DNA of 64,000 nucleotides, from NCBI GenBank assembly GCA_900552005.1, contig URXU01000006.1, positions 1 to 64,000 of the forward strand, given 5' to 3'. The notes beneath the pieces were generated by a model that saw only the letters and a program-made list of their open reading frames with translations, searched no databases and was not told the origin of the DNA. The stretch's first letter is position 1, and every line of letters begins with the position of its first letter. The stretch is from an uncultured Phascolarctobacterium sp. GTDB lineage: Bacteria > Bacillota > Negativicutes > Acidaminococcales > Acidaminococcaceae. The position numbers and the translations under genes are program-made. Shown piece after piece: positions 50,019-58,354 of the stretch.

Positions 50019-50949
50019 ATATGCGTTCGCGACGCAGCAATTCATCCAGGTCGCATACCTGCTGAGAGTTGCGTGTCTGAGCATAAAATTGTAAAAATTT
50101 ACGAGCAATCACCGACAGCGGACGGTCTTTGACTTTTACAACAGTTTTAAACAATTCTATGCCGGTAGCATTGATTTTCTTTTTAATCAGACCGTGTCCC
50201 AGCCATTCTTCCGGTTCTGCGGGGACAATAACGGCAGCGCTGTTATCCAGCGCCCATTGCAGGGCCGTACTGCGGGTAGTGCTGATGCAAATGATTTTGG
50301 TCAGCAGCGGCAGTTCGGCGCAGCGCTTTTTTAATAGTTCCCAGCAGCCGGCTGAGATGCTGAGCGGGATATCTGCCAGCTCCGGCAAAGTTATTTCCGC
50401 CGTACTGCTGTCAAGCAGAGGAGAATCCTGATGAAAAACGGCGTAAAGCTCTTCGCGGCGGCGGAACAGTACCTGAAAACTGTCTTCGTGCCTGATGGGC
50501 ACACTGAAAATGCCCAGTTCCGTAATACCGTTTAAAAGCTGCTGGGCCTGATCAGTAATACCGCCTTCATAAATTTCATAAGTGATTTTAGGGTACTGCC
50601 GGGAAAAATCTTTTAAAACATTGCTGATAAATACGGCTGAACGGGAGTTGGCGGCACTGATGCGCAAAGTACCGACAGAACCTCCGGTTACACTGCTGAT
50701 TTCCATTTTTGCCAGATCGTCAAGAGAGCAGATATATTTTGCTTTCTGGTAAAGAATACGTCCGGCTTCGGTAAGAATAATCTGGCGGCTTCCGCGTTGC
50801 GTCAGAATTAATTTGGCACCGAAATAATTTTCCAGCGCTTTCAGCTGTTTGCTGAGGGCCGGCTGCGCCAGGTGTACGCATTCAGCCGCTCCGGTCAGGC
50901 TGCCCGCTTCTATGATGGCCAGAAAATTGCGATAGTTTTCTAATTCCAT
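50017..50949 (-). CDS. LysR-family transcriptional regulator
   Basis: A 310-aa LTTR. Winged helix: MELENYRNFLAIIEAGSLTGAA, then LAQPALSKQLKALENYFGAKLI and LTEAGRILYQKAKYI. The effector domain starts GTLRISAANSRSAVFISNVLKDF. ATG 50949 has GGAGAG upstream; the frame extends to 51021 without support. Divergent from a 66-aa gene that may be its target. The effector is unknown. Confidence 0.92.
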   Translation of the reverse strand: MELENYRNFLAIIEAGSLTGAAECVHLAQPALSKQLKALENYFGAKLILTQRGSRQIILTEAGRILYQKAKYICSLDDLAKMEISSVTGGSVGTLRISAANSRSAVFISNVLKDFSRQYPKITYEIYEGGITDQAQQLLNGITELGIFSVPIRHEDSFQVLFRRREELYAVFHQDSPLLDSSTAEITLPELADIPLSISAGCWELLKKRCAELPLLTKIICISTTRSTALQWALDNSAAVIVPAEPEEWLGHGLIKKKINATGIELFKTVVKVKDRPLSVIARKFLQFYAQTRNSQQVCDLDELLRRERI

Positions 50950-51179
50950 TTTATCTCTCCAAAATGCTATAAATATGCTTATGAAATAATGTAAAATTTT
51001 TTTTATTGTAACATTTGCCATTTAAAATGTAAATGTACTTTATTAAATAACAAAAAATATCAATAGTTATAACTTATATTCCTAATAGATATTTTTCTTT
51101 TATAAGATTTTCAAGTATAATACGGAGTAACTAAAAGAAATAATTACTATTTAAAGTATAAAAATAAGGAGTGAATTTT
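50950..51179. other. Divergent promoter region LysR / small protein
   Basis: 230 nt, very AT-rich. TATAAT at 51116-51121 precedes the small gene by about 60 nt, with T-rich sequence but no good -35. No clear LysR T-N11-A dyad could be picked out with confidence. Confidence 0.4.
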
Positions 51180-51380
51180 ATGTCGAAAGCAGAGTTAAGC
51201 CGAAAGCAGGTATTTAATGAAAATGACGGTAAAAGTACCATTTTTTCCTATTTGTATCACAAAAGGAAACTGATGGCCAAGTTATTTCCTCATTGCGGGG
51301 AACGTGGATATGCGTTCAGCCGTTTTGTGCAGGGCCAAAAACTTAGATTAGTTGATATGCTGGCCCTCAAAAGAATCTGA
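51180..51380 (+). CDS. Small basic protein, 66 aa, unknown
   Basis: Reads MSKAELSRKQVFNENDGKS, then IFSYLYHKRKLMAKLFPHCG, and ends VDMLALKRI. Strong AAGGAG 7-8 nt before ATG 51180, a TATAAT at 51116-51121, and codon use like its neighbours, which support a real gene. Rich in Lys and Arg, no membrane segment. No family recognised. Divergent from lysR. Confidence 0.6.
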   Translation: MSKAELSRKQVFNENDGKSTIFSYLYHKRKLMAKLFPHCGERGYAFSRFVQGQKLRLVDMLALKRI

Positions 51381-51607
51381 AAACAGATAATTGCAGCTGT
51401 TGATTTTGTTACTTATGCCTCCCTCCGTACCGGATTTGGAACCAGAATTCTCATTTTTCCCCTATTACCTGTTATATAAGGGTTCCATTCCGGTACTATT
51501 TTATTGTCATTGTATTCAGAGGCAAGAATATTCATAACTGCTTCAGAGCGGGATCTTGAGGGAATACCGCTTATAATCGCAGGCTGTTTTTCGTTGAGGT
51601 ACTTTGG
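51381..51607. other. Intergenic region before tRNA-Gly
   Basis: About 230 nt without a convincing gene. The minus strand has a 66-codon open frame (51413-51613) beginning at a TTG that overlaps the tRNA promoter; there is no RBS and I recognise no family, so it may be noncoding or a gene remnant. Confidence 0.35.
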
Positions 51608-51636
51608 TTGCAATGCAGTAAGCTGTGTGCTATAAT
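51608..51636 (+). promoter_or_regulatory. Promoter of tRNA-Gly
   Basis: TTGCAA (51608-51613), 17-nt spacer, perfect TATAAT (51631-51636), 24 nt before the tRNA. Confidence 0.75.
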
Positions 51637-51659
51637 ACAGAAAAATATCAAGTTTATCC

Positions 51660-51734
51660 GCGGGTATAGCTCAGTGGTAGAGCAGCGGCTTCCCAAGCCG
51701 CGTGTCACGAGTTCGAATCTCGCTACCCGCTCCA
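51660..51734 (+). tRNA. tRNA-Gly (anticodon CCC)
   Basis: A 75-nt cloverleaf with encoded CCA. Acceptor GCGGGTA/TACCCGC, D arm AGCTCAGTGGTAGAGC, anticodon stem GCGGC/GCCGC with loop TTCCCAA (anticodon CCC), T arm GAGTTCGAATCTC. Confidence 0.95.
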
Positions 51735-51743
51735 TAAAAAATA

Positions 51744-51780
51744 ACCGTTCTCCGATTTCGGAGAGCGGTTTTGTTTTTTA
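51744..51780 (+). terminator. Terminator after tRNA-Gly
   Basis: AACCGTTCTCCGA/TCGGAGAGCGGTT followed by TTGTTTTTT. Confidence 0.85.
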
Positions 51781-51781
51781 T

Positions 51782-52672
51782 TCAGGGAAGATAAACTTCT
51801 GCAGAAGTACCATCAGTAATATCTTCTGGCTTTTCTTCAGAAATGACTGTCAAATCGCTGCCGTTGATTTTCTGAATTTGTCCTTTAAAGGTAATATTCT
51901 TTCCCACATGAATCATTACTGTCTGCTGAGGCTGCAATTTGGCTGCCATGCTGGGATCAGCTTTTAACATTATGCTACAGGAATCAGAGGCCGTAATGCT
52001 TAATACTTTTTGGTTGGCTGCCGCTGTTTCATTATTATTAAGCAGTTTTTCAGTAATTGTACCTGTGCAGGGGCTTATGGCTTCATTTTTTTGCTGTTTT
52101 TCCTGCCAAGCCTGCTGCTCTTTCTGCAGTTGTTCAATTAATTGCTTTTGAGAAGCAATGGCTTCCGGGGAGGTAGGTTTGAGCAGAATATTATGCTGGC
52201 TGGCAGCTATCAGGGCAGACTGCGCTGCGGCAAGTTCGGCCTGTGCCGCCTGTGCCTGTCTGCGTGAGATAGCTCCTTGGGCCAGCAGACTATTCATTTT
52301 GCTGGCTTTTTGTTGCGCTGCGCTGTATTGAGCCTGAGCAGCGGCAAGATTGCCGGCGGGCGCCTTGGTCTGTGCTGGTTCTTCCATGCTTTTTAAATCG
52401 GCTTTGGCTTTGGCCAGTTTGGTAGCTGTAAGTTCAGCCTGTTTGTCAGTAGCCTCATCGGCAATGGCAAACAGCGGTTGACCTTTGGTAATACGTTCAT
52501 TTGTTTCGCTGATCAGACCCAGAATTTTTCCGGCGGCGGGCGCAGTAATGTCATAAGTAGGGATGATAATTTTGCCCGTGCCTATTTTCTGACCGGGAAA
52601 ATTTGTATTATTGCTGCAGCCGCTGATTAGCAGGACAGCAGTCATAAGAAATAATAAGATTATTTTATGCAT
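51782..52672 (-). CDS. HlyD/RND-adaptor-like lipoprotein (orphan)
   Basis: A 296-aa membrane fusion-type protein. Lipoprotein signal HKIILLFLMTAVLLISGC. A barrel-sandwich half (IIPTYDITAPAAGKILGLI), an Ala/Gln-rich coiled-coil hairpin (about 85-200), the second half (AISPCTGTITEKLL), and a beta-barrel end. This layout fits adaptors of efflux pumps or HlyD-type exporters, but no pump or TolC gene is adjacent. ATG 52672 gives AAGGAG a usable distance; ATG 52681 is too close. Confidence 0.8.
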   Translation of the reverse strand: MHKIILLFLMTAVLLISGCSNNTNFPGQKIGTGKIIIPTYDITAPAAGKILGLISETNERITKGQPLFAIADEATDKQAELTATKLAKAKADLKSMEEPAQTKAPAGNLAAAQAQYSAAQQKASKMNSLLAQGAISRRQAQAAQAELAAAQSALIAASQHNILLKPTSPEAIASQKQLIEQLQKEQQAWQEKQQKNEAISPCTGTITEKLLNNNETAAANQKVLSITASDSCSIMLKADPSMAAKLQPQQTVMIHVGKNITFKGQIQKINGSDLTVISEEKPEDITDGTSAEVYLP

Positions 52673-52987
52673 ATGTTTCATTCTCCTTACCATAAATATA
52701 GCACAGCTGAACAAAAAGATGAACTGTAAGCAGGATATTTTTGTACACAAATAATTGCAGTTTTGGTAATTATTCATTTATATTTTACAATATAGAAAAA
52801 AATGAAAAAATCACTGTACCAAAAGTAACAAAAAGTTCACTGAAGGGGAGTTACAAAAAAATAAAATTTTAGTATAATAGACTATAGAAAAATAAATTTA
52901 GTTTTCTGTAAATCGGCGCTGATTTTGTTACTGTCATTAATGGGCAGTCTTTTATTTTGATAATTTTTAAGATTACAGGAGATAAAT
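52673..52987. other. Divergent intergenic region
   Basis: 315 nt of AT-rich sequence between the HlyD-like and radical SAM genes. Contains the plus-strand promoter at 52851-52878 and then a ~105-nt untranslated leader with no convincing structure. No clear promoter for the minus-strand gene. Confidence 0.4.
52851..52878 (+). promoter_or_regulatory. Promoter of the radical SAM gene
   Basis: TTACAA (52851-52856), 16-nt spacer, perfect TATAAT (52873-52878). Confidence 0.55.
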
Positions 52988-53887
52988 ATGTTTTTTGATA
53001 GTTACGATACACCGGTTTTCAGACCGCCAAGCGAAGCTCGCAGCTTTATTTTGCGTGTTACCAGAGGCTGCGCTCATAATAAATGTACTTACTGCAATAT
53101 GTACCGTGGTGTTCCTTTTCAGATTTTAAAAGATGAAGAAATTTCAAGGCAGATTGCCTATGCCGTACATTACGGCAAGGATTCTGTGCGCCGGGTATTT
53201 TTAGCTGACGGCGACGCCTTGGTATTGCCTACTGAAAAACTGCTGAAGATTTTACAGGCGCTGAAAGATAATTTTCCGCGTCTGCAAAGAGTTGCTTCCT
53301 ACGCCGCACCAAAAGATATTTTGCGCAAAAGCGAAGAAGAACTGCGACAGTTGAAAGAAGCTGGACTACAGCTATTGTATTACGGCATGGAAACTGGCGA
53401 CGATTTAACTTTAAAAGCAGTTAATAAAGGTGTCAACGCTGAAGAAGCCATTGAAGCCGGACGCCGGGTAACGGCCAGCGGCATGAAACTTTCTTTGATG
53501 GTTATTTTGGGATTAGCCGGCAAGGAGGGTTCGGAGCGGCATGCGTTGGCAACCGCCAAGGCCATTAATATTATCCAGCCCACGATGCTCAGTGCGTTAT
53601 GCCTGATGCTGTACCGCGGCAGTGAACTGCTGGATCAGTTTGAAAATGGTGAGTTTAATCCGCTGTCGCCGCAAGGATTGATGCAGGAACTGCATTTAAT
53701 GATGCAGCATATTGATTTGCCGCAGGATAAGCATTGTCTGTTTCGCAGCAATCATGTTTCTAATTATGTCCAATTGGCTGGTACTTTGCCTAAGGATAAA
53801 GAACGGCTGCTGCGGGAGATTGCTTACAGTGCCGAACAGCTTGGCAAATTAAAAAGCTGGGATGTTTATAATAATACCGAGTATTAA
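52988..53887 (+). CDS. Radical SAM protein of unknown substrate
   Basis: A 299-aa radical SAM enzyme with CAHNKCTYCNMY (CxxxCxxC) near residue 29. The barrel contains RRVFLADGDALVLP, LQLLYYGMETGDD and VILGLAGKEGSERHA, like Elp3/MiaB-type barrels. No auxiliary Fe-S, B12 or TRAM domain is visible. The family is widespread in anaerobic Firmicutes but the reaction is unknown. ATG 52988 with ACAGGAG. Probably co-transcribed with the NlpC/P60 gene 8 nt later. Confidence 0.85.
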   Translation: MFFDSYDTPVFRPPSEARSFILRVTRGCAHNKCTYCNMYRGVPFQILKDEEISRQIAYAVHYGKDSVRRVFLADGDALVLPTEKLLKILQALKDNFPRLQRVASYAAPKDILRKSEEELRQLKEAGLQLLYYGMETGDDLTLKAVNKGVNAEEAIEAGRRVTASGMKLSLMVILGLAGKEGSERHALATAKAINIIQPTMLSALCLMLYRGSELLDQFENGEFNPLSPQGLMQELHLMMQHIDLPQDKHCLFRSNHVSNYVQLAGTLPKDKERLLREIAYSAEQLGKLKSWDVYNNTEY

Positions 53888-53895
53888 AAGGAAAG

Positions 53896-54585
53896 GTGAG
53901 GGCTTTGCTGAAAAAGTGGCTGACATTACTATCTTTAATGAGTATTTTGGTGACGCCGCTGACAGCGGATGCCAAAACCTATACTAGAGGAGAGCATGAC
54001 TGGAAAATTAAGGTGGCACAGCAAAAGCTGCAGACTTTAGGCTATTTGAAAGAAAAACCCAACGGTGATTTGACTGCAGCAACAGCTGAGAGCCTGAAAA
54101 AATTTCAGAAAAGCAATAAGTTAAAAGCCAGTGGTAATCTGGATGACAAGACATATGATAAATTGACCTGGGCTGCCTTTAACCATGAGGGGATAAAAAA
54201 GGTTAAGGGAAAGGATATTGTGAAAACAGCGGCCAAATTTAAGGGAGTGCCGTATAAGTTCGGCGGTACGACGCCTAAGGGGTTTGACTGTTCAGGCTAT
54301 GTGCAGTATGTGTTTAAAAAACAAAATGCTGAACTGCCGCGCAGTGCCGATGTTCAGGTGCAGAAAGGCATTTTTGTTCTGCAGAAAAATCTCAAGCCCG
54401 GTGATCTGGTATTTTTTTCTACCTATGAGCCGGGGGCATCGCATGTGGGAATTTATGCCGGTGGCGGTAAATTCTGGAGCGCGTCTACGTCTAAGGGTGT
54501 AGTATTGTCGTCAATGCAGGACAGCTATTGGAAAACGAGATATTACGGTGCCCGCCGTGTTTTAATTGAAAACGGTGAAGCCTAA
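53896..54585 (+). CDS. NlpC/P60 endopeptidase with peptidoglycan-binding domain
   Basis: A 229-aa secreted hydrolase. Signal peptide (KKWLTLLSLMSILVTPLTADA), PG_binding_1 domain (about 35-92: QQKLQTLGYLKEKPNGDLTAATAESL), then the NlpC/P60 domain with catalytic Cys in FDCSGYVQYVF and His in ASHVGIYAGGG. Cleaves peptidoglycan stems, probably at D-Glu-DAP bonds. Start GTG 53896 or TTG 53905 (AAAGGTGAGG would serve the latter); unresolved. Between a radical SAM gene and an AcoR-like regulator. Confidence 0.88.
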   Translation: MRALLKKWLTLLSLMSILVTPLTADAKTYTRGEHDWKIKVAQQKLQTLGYLKEKPNGDLTAATAESLKKFQKSNKLKASGNLDDKTYDKLTWAAFNHEGIKKVKGKDIVKTAAKFKGVPYKFGGTTPKGFDCSGYVQYVFKKQNAELPRSADVQVQKGIFVLQKNLKPGDLVFFSTYEPGASHVGIYAGGGKFWSASTSKGVVLSSMQDSYWKTRYYGARRVLIENGEA

Positions 54586-54640
54586 TATAAATATTGATGA
54601 ATAATGATGAAGAGCATGGACTTTGAGGAGGGTTTAAGTT

Positions 54641-56524
54641 ATGATTCGTGAACGGCGTAATAAGGAAAAGCTGGCTTCCTATTATAAAAAATTTATGGAA
54701 GAAGGAATTATTGATCCTAATGTGCATCCCTGGGTAGCCGAATCATGGCAGCGTTGCCGCGCAATGAATTTGCCGCATGAAACGATGCCTAAAATCAATA
54801 AGCTCAGCAAAGAAGAGATTGTTGAACATCAAAAGACTCACGAATTTATCGTCAAATATGTTGACGGCTTATATGAACAGAGCAAGCAGCATTTTAATAT
54901 TCATAATTTGAGTATGCTGCTGATAGATGAAAGCGGTTATGTTATTAAAAATTATGCTTTGCCTTTTTTCCAGCGTGTCATTGAGGATATTCAGGGCATG
55001 CGCGTACTGGAAGAAGATGTGGGCACTTCCAGCATCAGTATTGCCCGTGAGCATAATGTGCCTTTTTTGATGTTTGGACCGGAAATGTGGATTAAGGACA
55101 GTCACTCCGGTGATGCCTGCAGTGCTCCTATTTATGTTAACGGTAAAATCAGGTATATTATTTCTTTCTTTTCACTGGATCAGAATGACTTGCCCTACGA
55201 TTTGCTGCTCAGTCTGCTGATGACTATGAAATATTCTATCGAGCAGCATCTGTCCATGCTGGAATGCTGGAGCATTAATCAGATTATGATGGAACAGCTG
55301 CCTATTTCTGTTTACTGGCTGGGCAAAGACGCCAAAATTAAATATTGCAATGAAAACGGCAGAAAACGTCTGGATGGGAAAGAAGAGCTGGAAGATGTCT
55401 TCTTAAATTATGAGCATATTCCCATTAAGAAAGCACTGCAGGGTGTACCTACCTATCGCCGGGAGATTACCTGGATTACTCAGGACCGTACTTATGAAGA
55501 TATTACAACCGTTATGCCTATTAAGGTGGGCAGTGAAGTGGAAAGTGCTTTGGTGCTGTCCATGTCCATTGAGGATTTAAAAACTACTATTGCTCATGCA
55601 ACCGGGTACAGCTCACGTTACAGTTTGTACAGTATGGTTGGTGAAACAAGTGAGTTTTTAGCTTTGCAGCATAAGGCAACCCGCGTAGCGCGTACGGACC
55701 ATAATATTTTACTGCAGGGTGAACCCGGTACCGGCAAGCAGCGCCTGGCTCATGGTATTCATCAGGCCAGTTCCCGTGCGGCAGCACCGCTTATTGTAGT
55801 TAAATGTTCCAATGCTCCCATACAGGAACTGGAAGAAGAGTTTTTCGGACGCATGGATGGCGATCAGCCCATTGCCGGCAAACTGGAATTGTCTTTAGGC
55901 GGAACGCTGTTCTTGGATGAAGTGGAAAAACTGCCCGTAGAAATGGGCGATAAACTGGCTGATGCCTTAACTCATGGCATTATTAATCCTAAGACCGGTA
56001 TCATCAAGAAATTTAATGTACGCGTTATTGCTGCCTGTGATTCCAATTTAAAACGGCTGGCGGATAAAGGCTTGTTCTCCCGTAAGCTGTACGAACTGGT
56101 TCTGGACACAACAATGCGGGTACCGCCGCTGCGTGAGCGTGTTAAGGATATTGAAGTGATCGCTTCTCATATTTTGGCTGAAATGTCGGCGCAGCATAAT
56201 CTGCCGCCTAAGAAACTATCCCCGGAAGCAGTGAGCCTTTTGCTGAGCTGCAGCTGGCCAGGCAATATTAAGCAGCTGCAGGGTGTTATTGAGCAGGCCT
56301 TTTTCCATACTCCGGGAAGTATTATTGAAGCAGAAAATATCAAGCTGCCCGGTGACCGTACACTGGAAAAATCCTGGAAATATGATAAGGATGCCTTTAT
56401 TGCAGCCTGGAAATCTGCCGGCGGCAATATCAGCAAGCTGGCGAATATGCTGGATGTCAGCCGCGTAACGCTGTACCGTTATCTGAAAAAATACGGATTA
56501 GGTCCGAAACATAAGGACAATTAA
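54641..56524 (+). CDS. AcoR/DhaR-like AAA+ regulator without GAFTGA loop
   Basis: A 627-aa activator. N-terminal GAF-type sensor (about 60-200; NLSMLLIDESGYVIKNYALP), PAS-like segment (about 220-310), AAA+ domain (about 330-555) and Fis-type HTH at the end (KSAGGNISKLANMLDVSRVTLYRYLKKYGL). Walker A is GEPGTGKQRL (360-369), Walker B GTLFLDEVEKLP, and the arginine-finger region VPPLRER is normal. The loop that contacts sigma-54 (FGxxxGAFTGA) is missing: the segment after EFFG reads RMDGDQPIAGKLE. It probably cannot drive sigma-54 promoters and may act on sigma-70 promoters, as TyrR does. GGAGGG RBS; single gene. Confidence 0.87.
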   Translation: MIRERRNKEKLASYYKKFMEEGIIDPNVHPWVAESWQRCRAMNLPHETMPKINKLSKEEIVEHQKTHEFIVKYVDGLYEQSKQHFNIHNLSMLLIDESGYVIKNYALPFFQRVIEDIQGMRVLEEDVGTSSISIAREHNVPFLMFGPEMWIKDSHSGDACSAPIYVNGKIRYIISFFSLDQNDLPYDLLLSLLMTMKYSIEQHLSMLECWSINQIMMEQLPISVYWLGKDAKIKYCNENGRKRLDGKEELEDVFLNYEHIPIKKALQGVPTYRREITWITQDRTYEDITTVMPIKVGSEVESALVLSMSIEDLKTTIAHATGYSSRYSLYSMVGETSEFLALQHKATRVARTDHNILLQGEPGTGKQRLAHGIHQASSRAAAPLIVVKCSNAPIQELEEEFFGRMDGDQPIAGKLELSLGGTLFLDEVEKLPVEMGDKLADALTHGIINPKTGIIKKFNVRVIAACDSNLKRLADKGLFSRKLYELVLDTTMRVPPLRERVKDIEVIASHILAEMSAQHNLPPKKLSPEAVSLLLSCSWPGNIKQLQGVIEQAFFHTPGSIIEAENIKLPGDRTLEKSWKYDKDAFIAAWKSAGGNISKLANMLDVSRVTLYRYLKKYGLGPKHKDN

Positions 56525-56535
56525 GCTGTTTGCTT

Positions 56536-56570
56536 ACTGCTGCAGGCTGTTTGGCTTGCAGCAGTTTTTG
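56536..56570 (+). terminator. Terminator after the AcoR-like gene
   Basis: ACTGCTGCA/TGCAGCAGT followed by TTTTG and further T. Confidence 0.8.
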
Positions 56571-56634
56571 TTTTATGCAGTGGTTTTGATAATATTGCAT
56601 AACATTTAAAAATATCTGCTTGCGTTAGAAAAAT

Positions 56635-56663
56635 TTGACGAATAATCTGTTCCGTTTTACAAT
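56635..56663 (+). promoter_or_regulatory. Promoter of the M23-trmB-ftsW-PBP operon
   Basis: TTGACG (56635-56640), 17-nt spacer, TACAAT (56658-56663). Confidence 0.6.
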
Positions 56664-56715
56664 AAAAAGGATTGAATAAATTTCTGTAAGTGAATAGTTT
56701 GTAGGAGTGTAGTGG

Positions 56716-57672
56716 ATGACGACAGAAAAAGTAAAGAATTTGTACAGGAAAATCGACGAATTATGGCGTAAGAATCATTATTTTACCTTTTGGTTTATTC
56801 CCGGTAACGGACAAAATATTGCAAGAAAAAACATTGAGAAGAAACGATTGAAATATGTTTTGTCCAGTGTGGCTGTTTTGGGTGCGTTTTTTATGATCAG
56901 CTTTGGTGTGATGGCACATATTGCCTATCAGAGCTATGTGCAGCAAAAGGAACTGAAAGAATTTCAGCAGACTAAGCAGCAGCAGGAACAAAAATTACAG
57001 GAATTGGCTGCTATGGCAGAAAAAAATCAAAAAGAGCTGGCTTATCTTGATAATCTGGAAAATCAGGTGCGGCAGCAGATGGAAAAAAGCGGTGCCCAGC
57101 TTCCACCTAAGGATCAACAGCATGCTAACGGCGGCAAGGGCGGTCCCATGGGCGGACAGGATGTTTCTCAGCTGAATATTATTCTGGAACAGGAAAAAAA
57201 TCTGCAGTCTGCCATGCAGGTGCAGAAAAAGAATATGGAAAATCTGCTGTACGCCATTCAAAACGAAAACTATCGCAGAGAAGTTACTCCCAGTCAGTGG
57301 CCGGTTGAAAGTTATGACATTACCTCCGGTTTTGGCAGCAGGGTAAATCCCTTTGATAATTACAGCAGCGACTGGCATCCAGGTATTGATATTGCCGATA
57401 ATTACGGGGCTCCTGTTTACGCCAGTGCGTCAGGCGTAGTGGAAAGTGCCGGCTGGTACGGAGGATACGGACGGTATATTAAGATTGCGCATGATTATGG
57501 TTATGAAACTGCTTATGGGCATCTGAGCAGCATAGGAGTCAAGGCCGGTGAATATGTGGAAAAAGGACAGGTTATAGGCCGGGTTGGCAGCAGCGGGTAC
57601 AGCACTGGTCCCCATCTGCATTTTGAAGTGATTCAGTACGGACGGCAGGTTAATCCGTCAGAATTAATATAA
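56716..57672 (+). CDS. Membrane-anchored M23 peptidase with coiled coil (paralogue B)
   Basis: A 318-aa protein. Basic N terminus, one membrane segment near 50-70, Gln/Lys-rich coiled coil (about 75-180, ELKEFQQTKQQQEQKLQEL), and a C-terminal LytM/M23 domain with HPGIDIADNYGAPVYAS, YGHLSSIGVKAGEYV and HLHFEVIQYG; all zinc residues are retained. Strongly similar in layout and in the C-terminal domain to the gene at 46875. Heads an operon with trmB, FtsW/RodA and a PBP, so a role in cell-wall growth is likely. Confidence 0.92.
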   Translation: MTTEKVKNLYRKIDELWRKNHYFTFWFIPGNGQNIARKNIEKKRLKYVLSSVAVLGAFFMISFGVMAHIAYQSYVQQKELKEFQQTKQQQEQKLQELAAMAEKNQKELAYLDNLENQVRQQMEKSGAQLPPKDQQHANGGKGGPMGGQDVSQLNIILEQEKNLQSAMQVQKKNMENLLYAIQNENYRREVTPSQWPVESYDITSGFGSRVNPFDNYSSDWHPGIDIADNYGAPVYASASGVVESAGWYGGYGRYIKIAHDYGYETAYGHLSSIGVKAGEYVEKGQVIGRVGSSGYSTGPHLHFEVIQYGRQVNPSELI

Positions 57673-57688
57673 TTACAGCGAGGTACAT

Positions 57689-58327
57689 ATGCGTTTAAGA
57701 AAGAAACCCTGGATTGAAGAAGCGATTAAAGAACTGCAGGATGACTATGTGTACATGCATGATCTGGAAAAGTTTAAAGGTCATTGGCAGGAAATGTTTC
57801 CAGGCAAGCAGTTATGTTTGGAAATAGGCTGCGGCAAGGGACGTTTTACCATTGGGATGGCTGAACTGTATCCTGACAAGGCCTTTATTGGCGTGGAAAC
57901 TCAGCATGATATTGCGTATTATCCGGCTAAGGCAGCGAAGGATAAAAAGCTTGATAATGTTAAGATTATCTGTGCAAATGCGGAGAATATCAATGACTGG
58001 TTTGAACCTGGAGAAATCAAGGAATTATACCTTAATTTCAGCGATCCCTGGCCTAAGGCCCGTCATGCCAAAAGACGTCTGACACATCGGAGCTTTCTGG
58101 CGAAATATCAGCAGCTTTTGGGTAAGGGCGGACATTTGCGTTTTAAAACGGATAACAGAGGTTTATTTGATTTTTCCGTAGAAGAATTTAAAGAATTCGG
58201 ATTGGAGATTATTGCTTTAAGTTATGATCTGCATCATTCAGAATATGCTAATCCGGTGCAGACTGAATATGAGCAGAAATTCAGTGCTTTAGGCACACCG
58301 ATTAATTTCTGTGAAGCGGTTTTCTAA
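57689..58327 (+). CDS. trmB: tRNA (guanine-N7-)-methyltransferase
   Basis: A 212-aa SAM-dependent enzyme that forms m7G46 in tRNA. SAM loop CLEIGCGKGRFTIGMA, FIGVETQHD, and signature LYLNFSDPWPKARHAKRRLTHRSF. Normal length. Begins 16 nt after the M23 gene and precedes ftsW. Confidence 0.97.
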   Translation: MRLRKKPWIEEAIKELQDDYVYMHDLEKFKGHWQEMFPGKQLCLEIGCGKGRFTIGMAELYPDKAFIGVETQHDIAYYPAKAAKDKKLDNVKIICANAENINDWFEPGEIKELYLNFSDPWPKARHAKRRLTHRSFLAKYQQLLGKGGHLRFKTDNRGLFDFSVEEFKEFGLEIIALSYDLHHSEYANPVQTEYEQKFSALGTPINFCEAVF

Positions 58328-58354
58328 ACGAGTTGTCGTTAGATAGGGGAAAAA

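Noticed and set aside
51413..51613. 66-codon minus-strand open frame between the small protein gene and tRNA-Gly, possibly a remnant of an integrated element
   Set aside because: Start codon lies within the tRNA-Gly promoter, no RBS, no recognised motif, and no att-like repeat of the tRNA 3' end nearby.
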